Under the pieces are notes generated by a model. That model saw nothing but the letters and a program-made list of their open reading frames with translations. It did not search any database and had not been told where the DNA came from. Made by a program: the position numbers and the translations under genes. DNA of 6,705 nt from a bacterium (lineage in GTDB: Bacteria; Zhuqueibacterota; Zhuqueibacteria; Residuimicrobiales; Krinioviventaceae): NCBI GenBank assembly GCA_024278645.1, contig JAJRST010000333.1, positions 1 to 6,705 on the forward strand. The letters are read 5' to 3'. Shown in pieces: positions 1-5,018 of the stretch. The stretch's first letter is position 1. Every line of letters begins with the position of its first letter.

Positions 1-1
1 A

Positions 2-52
2 AAACCCTTTCAAAGGCTCCCCCATATCATTTTGCCGGAACCGCCTGACTGA
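2..52 (+). CDS. Possible C-terminal tail of an upstream gene (partial)
   Basis: Frame 2 is open from the window edge to a TGA at 50-52 and would encode about 16 residues ending in IILPEPPD. The stop lies 17 bp before the ATG of the kinase gene, a spacing typical of neighbours in one operon. The proline-rich, hydrophobic end could suit a regulator or binding protein, but it is far too short to name. The other two forward frames give less protein-like tails, and chance openness over 50 bases is likely enough that this is only a suggestion. Confidence 0.25.
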   Translation, partial: KPFQRLPHIILPEPPD

Positions 53-69
53 GCGGAATATAATTGAGA

Positions 70-1059
70 ATGCAAAATTTAGTGAAAAAATACCTTCTCG
101 GCGTCGACATCGGCAACACCAAAACAGTATACGCCCTGGTTCGCGGCGACGGCACGGTGCTGCAAAAATATCGCGGCCCGGGCGCCAATTACCAGGAAAT
201 CGGCGCCGGGGAAATGACGCGGCGCGTTCGCGAGGCGTTGGCGCTGGCGACGCAGGCCGCGAACATCACCGTCGACGATTTGCGCGCCATTTATTACGGC
301 GCCGCCGGAGCGGATACGCCCACGGATTTTGACATCATGCGCCCGGCGTTCGCTCAAGCGGCGCCCGGCGTAGACTTTGACTTTGAGAACGACGGCTGGA
401 TCGCCCTGCATTGCGGCACGGCCGGCGGGCCGGGCATGGTGGTCACCTGCGGCACCGGCAACACCAACTGCGCCGTCAATTCGGCGGGCGAGACCATGCG
501 CATCGGCGGGCTGGAGGATTTTCTCGGCGACGTTCTCGGCGCCCATTCCATCGCCCGCTATGCCGTGCGCGCCGCCGTGCGTTCCGAGGACGGCCGCGAC
601 GAACCGACGATTTTGACGCGTATGATTCCCGATACGTTGGGAGTGCAGAATAACGCGGACATCATCAACCTGGAGATGACCGGCGAACGCATCGCCGCGA
701 TCATTCAAACCTTTTTCAAAGCGGCGCAACAGGGCGACGGTCGTTCCTTGGAAATCTGCTGGATGCTGGTCAAAGAGGTGCTCAAAATCGTGCGCGAATT
801 CTACAACGGTTTGTTTCGGCGGGAGAGCGCCTTTAAACTGGTGCTTGAAGGAACGGTGTTCAAACAGAAATACCAGCCTTTTATGAACATGCTCGAATTG
901 GCGCTGAAACAAAGATATAACGCGGAAATTGTCGTCCCGGAGGTCGATCCCGTGGTCGGCGCCGTTTTTCTGGCGTTCAAGACGGCGGGGCTGCCGCTGG
1001 ACGACGCCAGTATAAACAGAATCATTCAAACATACAAAAGCACGGAGTGGATTAAATGA
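70..1059 (+). CDS. BadF/BadG/BcrA/BcrD-type (NAGK-like) sugar kinase
   Basis: A cytosolic ATP-dependent sugar kinase of the ASKHA fold, 329 residues and close to the usual length for this family. Visible signatures from the ATG are the phosphate-1 loop GVDIGNTKT at 11-19, the likely catalytic base in the END motif at 106-108 (equivalent to the Asp of N-acetylglucosamine kinases), the phosphate-2 loop CGTGNTN at 127-133, the GGLEDFLGD segment at 147-155, and a C-terminal DPVVGAVFLAF segment. ATG at 70 is preferred over the in-frame TTG at 64 and GTG at 82; upstream GAGCGGA at 51-57 is a weak ribosome site about 12 bases away. The stop overlaps the start of the GH4 glycosidase gene, so the two are translationally coupled and the kinase probably makes that enzyme's substrate. 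Oddities: the common GTGS is GTGN, and the common GDEGSG is GDVLGA. The family is clear; the sugar is not. N-acetylglucosamine, glucosamine, glucose or a beta-disaccharide are all possible. Confidence 0.85.
   Translation: MQNLVKKYLLGVDIGNTKTVYALVRGDGTVLQKYRGPGANYQEIGAGEMTRRVREALALATQAANITVDDLRAIYYGAAGADTPTDFDIMRPAFAQAAPGVDFDFENDGWIALHCGTAGGPGMVVTCGTGNTNCAVNSAGETMRIGGLEDFLGDVLGAHSIARYAVRAAVRSEDGRDEPTILTRMIPDTLGVQNNADIINLEMTGERIAAIIQTFFKAAQQGDGRSLEICWMLVKEVLKIVREFYNGLFRRESAFKLVLEGTVFKQKYQPFMNMLELALKQRYNAEIVVPEVDPVVGAVFLAFKTAGLPLDDASINRIIQTYKSTEWIK
1044..1059 (+). promoter_or_regulatory. Coupled start: SD plus ATGA stop/start overlap
   Basis: GGAG at 1044-1047 sits inside the end of the kinase gene, and the ATG (1056-1058) shares bases with the TGA stop (1057-1059). 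A terminating ribosome can restart directly here, so kinase and glycosidase are expected in similar amounts from one mRNA. Confidence 0.8.
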
Positions 1060-2339
1060 AGATTTGTATTGTCGGCGGCGGCAGCACCTACACGCCGGAA
1101 CTGATTGAAGGCTTTATCAATATTTCAAAAGCAATGCCGGTCGATGAGATTTATATGCTGGACATTCCCGAAAGCGAGGAGAAATTTCGCATCGTCTCCG
1201 AGTTCGCCGGGAGAATGGTTGCAAAGTCCGGATTGAATATAAAATTGAAAGCGTCCATGGACGCCGAGGCGGCGTTCGACGGCGCCGACTATATTATTTT
1301 TCAGTTTCGCGCCGGATTGATGCAGGGACGCATAAACGACGAGCTGACGCCCCTGGAGTTCGGCCTCATCGGTCAGGAGACCACCGGCATGGGCGGCATG
1401 GCCTGCGCCCTGCGCGCCTTTCCGATTGTGGAGCAATATGTCGACCTCGCCAGAAAGAGGTCGAACAACGCCCGCATCATCAGCTTTTCAAACCCGTCCG
1501 GGATGCTGACGGAATTCATGTTGAACTATCTGAACTATGACAACTGCATCGGCTTGTGCAATGTGCCGATTGAATTTGTGCTGGAGGCGAGCAAGTCCTT
1601 TGGCGTGCGGCGGGACCAGGTCTTTTTAAAATATTACGGACTGAACCATCTCAGTTGGGTGGAAAATGTCATCATCGACGGCCGGGACAGAACCGAAGAG
1701 ATGTGGGATCGCTTCAAGCTGAACATGAAAAACATCCCCGAGACCGATTACGAAGCGGACTTTTTACAAAAGCTCAAGCTGCTGCCCAACCCCTATTTGC
1801 GCTACTATTACATGACCGACAAAATGCTCGAAAGCGAGGTCGAGGATCGCGATTCAAAAGGCACACGCGGACAGGTCATCCTCAAGATCGAGGAGGAGCT
1901 GCTCGAGCTGTACAAACAAAAGGAGCTGACGGAAAAGCCGGAGCAGCTCAGCCAGCGCGGCGGTTTTATGTACTCCACCGTAGCCACGGAGCTGATTCGC
2001 GACATGGAGCTGGACGCCGGAACCATGCACATTATCAACAAGCGTAATGAGGGGGCCATCGAGGACTTCCCGGACGACTATGTGTTGGAGATTCCCGCGG
2101 AAATCAAAAAAGCGACGCAAGGATCAATGGCCATGGGCAGGGCGAGCAAGGTCGTCTCCGGCCTCATTCACACCATCAAAAATTTCGAACGCCTGACCAT
2201 TGAAGGCTATTTGAACCGTGATGAAAATCTAATAAAAATGGCCATGCTCATCCATCCGCTCGGGCCGACGGAATCAAAGTTGGAGCCATTGTGGAAAAAG
2301 CTCAAGGAAGTGAATCGCGATTATTTTCCTGAATTTTAA
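1056..2339 (+). CDS. GH4 family NAD-dependent 6-phospho-beta-glucosidase (BglT-like)
   Basis: A cytosolic glycoside hydrolase family 4 enzyme of 427 residues. The family cleaves glycosides by NAD-assisted oxidation at C3 and elimination, and needs a divalent metal, usually Mn2+. Seen here: the N-terminal Rossmann motif GGGST at 7-11, QETTGMGG at 107-114, NPSG at 146-149, the metal-binding Cys-Asn of CNVP at 168-171, the metal His in GLNHLSW at 195-201, the tyrosine cluster after PNPYLR (247-252) that should include the catalytic base, RGG at 301-303 and HPLGP at 400-404. From memory it resembles Thermotoga maritima BglT along its whole length, more than CelF/LicH, and much more than the alpha-galactosidase or alpha-glucosidase branches. 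The start is set by the ATGA overlap with the kinase gene and GGAG at 1044-1047, eight bases upstream. Coupling to an ATP-dependent kinase suggests a phosphorylated glucoside made without a PTS. The 6-phospho-beta-glucoside assignment rests on family resemblance. Confidence 0.92.
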   Translation: MKICIVGGGSTYTPELIEGFINISKAMPVDEIYMLDIPESEEKFRIVSEFAGRMVAKSGLNIKLKASMDAEAAFDGADYIIFQFRAGLMQGRINDELTPLEFGLIGQETTGMGGMACALRAFPIVEQYVDLARKRSNNARIISFSNPSGMLTEFMLNYLNYDNCIGLCNVPIEFVLEASKSFGVRRDQVFLKYYGLNHLSWVENVIIDGRDRTEEMWDRFKLNMKNIPETDYEADFLQKLKLLPNPYLRYYYMTDKMLESEVEDRDSKGTRGQVILKIEEELLELYKQKELTEKPEQLSQRGGFMYSTVATELIRDMELDAGTMHIINKRNEGAIEDFPDDYVLEIPAEIKKATQGSMAMGRASKVVSGLIHTIKNFERLTIEGYLNRDENLIKMAMLIHPLGPTESKLEPLWKKLKEVNRDYFPEF

Positions 2340-2363
2340 ACATGCCGCCTTGAGGAAAATCGT

Positions 2364-3479
2364 ATGAACGTACGAATGATTGACCCCGCTTCTCGAAAAG
2401 ATATGAAGGAATTTATTCGCCTGCCCTTTGATCTGTATCGCGATTCGCCCCATTGGACGCCGCCGCTCGTTTCCGATATAAAGCAGGTCATGAATCGCCG
2501 CAAGCATCCGTTCTACCGGCATTCGGACGCCGATTTTTTTCTGGTCGAGCGCAACGGCCTGGCCATCGCTCGACTGGCCATGCTCGAAAATCGCAAATAC
2601 AACGACTATCAAGGCGAACGCACCGCTTTTTTCTACTATTTCGATGCGGCGAATAATGCGGACGCCGTCAAGGCTCTTTTCGAGGAGGCGTGGGCATGGA
2701 CGCAGCAACGCGAGCTGGATCGCATCGTCGGTCCCATTGGTTTTTTGCAGGGCGACAGTCACGGCGTCCTGGTCGAAGGGTTTGAACACCCGCCGGCGCT
2801 CGGCCAGGCCTATAATTTCCCCTATTATAACCGGCTTTTAAAGCAAGCCGGGTTTGTCAAAAAGATGGATTATTTTTCCGGCTATCTGCCCGGAGATTAT
2901 CAACTTTCGGAGCGCTTTTTCGCCATTGCCGAGCGCGTCAAGGCATCGCGGGATTTTCGCATCAAATCGTTCCGCAACAAGCGCGAGCTGCGTCAGTGGA
3001 TTTCGCGGATTCAGGAGGTCTACAATCGCGCCTTTTCAAATGCTCTCGGTTATCGCCCTTTAAGCGAGGAAGAGGCGGTCGCCGTGGCTGACCGTCTGCT
3101 CGCCATCTCCGATCCCCGGCTCATCAAGCTGGTGCTCAAGGGCGATGAGATTGTCGGTTTTTTGTTCGCTTTTGTCGATGTGACCGCCGGCATACGTCGG
3201 GCAAAAGGCAAAATGTGGCCCTGGGGTTGGCGGCACATTTTACGCGAATTCAAGCGCAGCGAGTGGGTGAACATTAACGGTACAGGACTGGCCCCCGGGC
3301 ATCGAGGCGTGGGCGCAAACGCCGTATTGTATACGGAAATAGCAAACACCATAAAAGCGCACGGCTTTAAGCACGCCGACGTTGTGCAAATTTCGGAAAA
3401 GAATGCCAAAAGTATGGGCGATATGCAAGCCATCGGCGTTCAATGGTATAAAAAGCATCGGGTTTATGAAAAATATTAG
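2364..3479 (+). CDS. YghO-like double-GNAT family protein
   Basis: A 371-residue soluble protein of the GNAT-like family to which E. coli YghO belongs, usually annotated as an N-acetyltransferase of unknown substrate. The N-terminal half (about 1-175) has the family marks PFDLYRDSPHWTPP at 21-34, IARLAMLENRKYN at 68-80, RIVGPIGFLQGDSHG at 120-134, LVEGF at 136-140, and YNFPYY at 150-155. The C-terminal half (about 180-371) looks like a second GNAT fold, with an acetyl-CoA pyrophosphate loop HRGVGAN at 313-319 and the family ending EKNAKSMGDMQ...HRVYEKY. TGAGGA at 2351-2356, seven bases before the ATG, fixes the start. It follows the glycosidase by 24 bp on the same strand, so co-transcription is likely, but no step linking it to beta-glucoside use is evident. 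It could modify an amino sugar or peptide, or simply ride in the operon. The family call is firm; the reaction is unknown. Confidence 0.8.
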   Translation: MNVRMIDPASRKDMKEFIRLPFDLYRDSPHWTPPLVSDIKQVMNRRKHPFYRHSDADFFLVERNGLAIARLAMLENRKYNDYQGERTAFFYYFDAANNADAVKALFEEAWAWTQQRELDRIVGPIGFLQGDSHGVLVEGFEHPPALGQAYNFPYYNRLLKQAGFVKKMDYFSGYLPGDYQLSERFFAIAERVKASRDFRIKSFRNKRELRQWISRIQEVYNRAFSNALGYRPLSEEEAVAVADRLLAISDPRLIKLVLKGDEIVGFLFAFVDVTAGIRRAKGKMWPWGWRHILREFKRSEWVNINGTGLAPGHRGVGANAVLYTEIANTIKAHGFKHADVVQISEKNAKSMGDMQAIGVQWYKKHRVYEKY

Positions 3480-3521
3480 AAAATAAAAAAGATAGCGAGC
3501 CGGATCGATTTTATTTTCTAA
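3476..3521 (+). terminator. 13-bp perfect inverted repeat over the stop codon, possible terminator
   Basis: TTAGAAAATAAAA at 3476-3488 is exactly repeated in reverse complement at 3509-3521, with a 20-base spacer containing GCGAGCCGG. The left arm includes the TAG stop of the GNAT-like gene (3477-3479), and the right arm supplies a U-rich run in the transcript. The stem is AT-only apart from one G:C pair, so it is not a classical GC-rich terminator. It may end transcription weakly, protect the 3' end, or be a DNA site. Confidence 0.45.
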
Positions 3522-3537
3522 CCTGTAAAATTCATTC

Positions 3538-3686
3538 GCCTCCAAGTCGCCAAGTCTCGAAGGTACTCAAAAACAATAGAATTAAGACAATAGTATTATA
3601 AACAAAACAAATAGTTTCTAAAATTTACCATCAATGTCTTCTTATATGTAAGGCACTGTTTCTTTGAGTCTTGGAGTCTTCGAGGC
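3538..3686. repeat. ~150-bp element with imperfect terminal inverted repeats
   Basis: GCCTCCAAGTCGCCAAG at 3538-3554 and CTTGGAGTCTTCGAGGC at 3670-3686 are inverted copies matching at 14 of 17 positions. An inner pair, ACTCAAA at 3565-3571 and TTTGAGT at 3663-3669, is exact but set at a different distance, so the arms have drifted. The interior of about 90 bases is very AT-rich and has no gene. The arms resemble the 'AAG-GCNAAG'-type dispersed intergenic repeats I know from environmental Bacteroidota/KSB1-like genomes. That likeness is from memory. A small non-autonomous repeat is my best guess. Confidence 0.45.
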
Positions 3687-3776
3687 CTGGTTTCATGAAT
3701 AATGCAGGCTAAATTAATGGAAATCTTTTTCCTCTAAAATTGTTTTTAAAGTATATTCACTTTTTTTAGAACAGGG

Positions 3777-3812
3777 CCGAGAGCAGGTAATTGTTTATTA
3801 TTTGCTCCTCGG
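3777..3812 (+). promoter_or_regulatory. Bulged hairpin upstream of the SlyD-like gene
   Basis: CCGAGAGCA at 3777-3785 pairs with TGCTCCTCGG at 3803-3812 with one bulged base, and an outer AGAA/TTCT pair (3768-3771 with 3813-3816) can extend it. The loop of 17 bases is AT-rich. It is not followed by a T-tract on the + strand. On the - strand it is followed by a run of A (the T-run at 3761-3767 read in reverse), so it is not a good terminator in either direction. It may be a leader structure or an operator. Confidence 0.3.
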
Positions 3813-3833
3813 TTCTCAGACAAGAAATGCTGA

Positions 3834-3899
3834 ACTTGATTTGAGTCTTGTGATCTTTTACGAGGTCAAGTCATTTTTGGCCAAACATGAGGAGATCAC
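3834..3899 (+). promoter_or_regulatory. slyD leader with interleaved inverted repeats covering the SD
   Basis: GTGATCT at 3850-3856 is the exact complement of AGATCAC at 3893-3899, which overlaps the end of the Shine-Dalgarno TGAGGAG (3888-3894) and abuts the ATG at 3900. A second pair, ACTTGA at 3834-3839 with TCAAGT at 3866-3871, crosses the first, so the two pairings would form a pseudoknot or alternative folds. The ribosome site itself is strong, with GGAG five bases before the ATG. Occlusion of it by the leader is an inference. Confidence 0.35.
3840..3867 (+). repeat. Second, degenerate copy of the right-end motif
   Basis: TTTGAGTCTTG at 3840-3850 is an exact 11-base direct repeat of 3663-3673. 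The likeness continues with gaps: GAGTCTTCGAGGCC in the first copy against TGATCTTTTACGAGGTC in the second. It lies just upstream of the SlyD-like gene and may be the eroded end of another copy of the same element. Confidence 0.4.
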
Positions 3900-4364
3900 A
3901 TGCAAGTTGAACAAAACAAGGTTGTATCTTTCCATTACACCCTGACTCTGGACTCCGGCGAGGTGGCGGACACCTCACGAGGACGGGAGCCGCTCAATTT
4001 TTTGGTCGGCAGCGGTCAAATAATACCGGGGTTGGAAACGGAACTGCTTGGGCTTGGCGCCGGCGATAAAAAGATCGTCAAAGTGCAGCCGGAGGATGCC
4101 TATGGTGTTCAAGATAGTCGACTCGTTCAGACCATTGATCGCAGCCAGATACCCGATTCTGTTGATTTGCAAATGGGAGAAATGCTCCGCGGTCAAAGCG
4201 AAGATGGCTCCATTGTCGAAGGCAAGGTCGTCGCCCTGGATGATCAAACCGTTCAAATTGATTTTAATCATCCGTTGGCGGATCAGGTTTTGACTTTTGA
4301 TGTGGAGATTGTTGATGTAAGAGACGCCTCGCCGGAAGAATTGGCCCACGGCCATGTGCATTAA
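3900..4364 (+). CDS. slyD: SlyD-like FKBP peptidyl-prolyl cis-trans isomerase
   Basis: A 154-residue cytosolic prolyl isomerase and folding chaperone. The FKBP domain is split by an insert-in-flap domain, as in SlyD. Residues 1-72 carry VVSFHYTLTLDSGEVADTS (8-26), the FLVGSGQIIPGLE core at 34-46 and KIVKVQPEDAYG at 58-69. The flap insert spans about 73-118. The fold resumes with DFNHPLADQVLTFDVEIVDV (121-140), whose NHPLA is a SlyD hallmark. The family usually catalyses X-Pro isomerisation, and the insert binds unfolded chains. The tail is short and ends HGHVH, so it has only three histidines rather than the long His/Cys-rich nickel-binding tail of E. coli SlyD, and strong metal storage is unlikely. 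A strong TGAGGAG site fixes the start. It is probably transcribed alone or with the RRM gene 187 bp downstream. Confidence 0.92.
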   Translation: MQVEQNKVVSFHYTLTLDSGEVADTSRGREPLNFLVGSGQIIPGLETELLGLGAGDKKIVKVQPEDAYGVQDSRLVQTIDRSQIPDSVDLQMGEMLRGQSEDGSIVEGKVVALDDQTVQIDFNHPLADQVLTFDVEIVDVRDASPEELAHGHVH

Positions 4365-4551
4365 ACAAAATGCTCTCCCACCCGACGAACCAGCCAAGGA
4401 CGAGAACATTAAATATTAGCACACACTCAATGCCGATGTTGTTATGTTGCACGGATGCAAGCGGGACTAATGCGCGATTGTGGGTATCCAATGTATCAGG
4501 ACGTTTTCGGCGAGATGTGCCAGAAATTACTTTTGTTTTAAGGAGAATCAA
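4365..4551 (+). promoter_or_regulatory. 187-nt leader of the RRM gene
   Basis: The gap between the SlyD-like and RRM genes holds no convincing gene, although the RRM frame stays open upstream through it to about 4480. A small perfect hairpin, TTGCA-CGGA-TGCAA, lies at 4447-4460. It ends in the strong ribosome site AAGGAG at 4540-4545, six bases before the ATG at 4552, which decides the RRM start. RRM and cold-shock genes often have structured leaders, but I recognise no known riboswitch or thermosensor here. Confidence 0.4.
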
Positions 4552-4875
4552 ATGAATCTTTATGTAGGCAACTTGTCTTACGACGTTGCACAAGCGGATC
4601 TGGAAGAGTTGTTCGGCAGCGTCGGCGTCGTTAGCTCGGCAGTCGTTGTTCGCGACAAGTACAGCGGCGAATCGCGCGGTTTTGGCTTTGTCGAAATGGA
4701 CTCCTCCGATGATGGCAAAAAGGCTATCGAAAAATTGAATGGTGCGGAATTAAAGGGGCGGACGATCGTTGTCAACGAAGCGCGTCCTCGGCCGCAGCGA
4801 GACGGCGGGCATCGTGGCGGTCACAGGGGCGGCGGCGGAGGTAGAAGCGGCGGCGGTGGAGGTTATCGCTATTAG
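4552..4875 (+). CDS. Small glycine-rich RRM RNA-binding protein
   Basis: A 107-residue protein with one RNA recognition motif followed by a glycine/arginine-rich tail. The RNP2 motif LYVGNL is at 3-8 and RNP1 RGFGFVEM at 42-49; their aromatic residues (Y4, F44, F46) should stack on RNA bases. NGAELKGR at 63-70 and VNEARPR at 74-80 complete the RRM. Residues 81-107 are a low-complexity tail with HRGG and GGGG units ending GYRY, like the RGG tails of cyanobacterial Rbp and of plant glycine-rich proteins. Such bacterial proteins are usually linked to cold or stress and bind single-stranded RNA or act as chaperones. The ATG at 4552 is chosen because AAGGAG lies six bases upstream and the protein then begins directly at RNP2; a longer reading to 4480 would add 24 unlike residues. 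The role in this organism is inferred from the family. Confidence 0.92.
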   Translation: MNLYVGNLSYDVAQADLEELFGSVGVVSSAVVVRDKYSGESRGFGFVEMDSSDDGKKAIEKLNGAELKGRTIVVNEARPRPQRDGGHRGGHRGGGGGRSGGGGGYRY

Positions 4876-4963
4876 CTTCGACCTGCTCTTGTTTTTGAAA
4901 TACTGCTCTTTCTGCTAATGTCACACCATTCGCGGCTTCCCCCGAAAAGGAGATAAAAATAAC

Positions 4964-5006
4964 AAAAATGGCGCATTGCCGACAATCTGCAAAGCGCCAT
5001 TTTTTT
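4964..5006 (+). terminator. Bidirectional rho-independent terminator
   Basis: AAAAATGGCGC at 4964-4974 pairs perfectly with GCGCCATTTTT at 4994-5004, with a 19-base loop; T-runs follow the GC-rich core in both directions. It sits between the RRM gene on the + strand, 89 bases upstream, and the cytochrome gene on the - strand, whose stop is 13 bases away. It should therefore end both convergent transcripts. Confidence 0.85.
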
Positions 5007-5018
5007 AACCGCTATAGA

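Larger units (their letters stand above)
3480..3899. other. 420-bp AT-rich intergenic region without a gene
   Basis: No convincing coding frame with a ribosome site was found on either strand. The region is clearly more AT-rich than the flanking genes. It contains the inverted-repeat element at 3538-3686, a second copy of its right-end motif at 3840-3867, a bulged hairpin at 3777-3812, and the slyD leader. I could not identify a promoter with both boxes at proper spacing, although TATATT at 3752-3757 is a possible -10. Confidence 0.6.

Noticed and set aside
79..1029. Long minus-strand open frame of 316 codons opposite the kinase gene
   Set aside because: It is an antisense shadow of GC-rich codons in the kinase gene. 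Its protein is Arg/His-rich without family motifs, while the + strand frame has clear ASKHA motifs.
2274..2789. Minus-strand open frame of 171 codons
   Set aside because: It spans the end of the GH4 gene, the gap and the start of the GNAT-like gene. No family motif is seen, and both genes on the + strand are well supported.
3538..3686. CRISPR-like repeats or an insertion sequence
   Set aside because: The arms are inverted, not regularly spaced direct repeats, and there is no transposase frame between them. Only a small non-autonomous element is tenable.
4440..4500. Possible riboswitch before the RRM gene
   Set aside because: Apart from a 5-bp hairpin, I could not match any known aptamer core.
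4480..4551. N-terminal extension of the RRM protein by 24 residues
   Set aside because: The extension has no RRM-like sequence and no ribosome site, while AAGGAG lies six bases before the ATG at 4552, just ahead of RNP2.
4799..4872. GGC/GGT-rich tandem tract that could be a simple repeat
   Set aside because: It is explained by the glycine-rich coding tail of the RRM protein.
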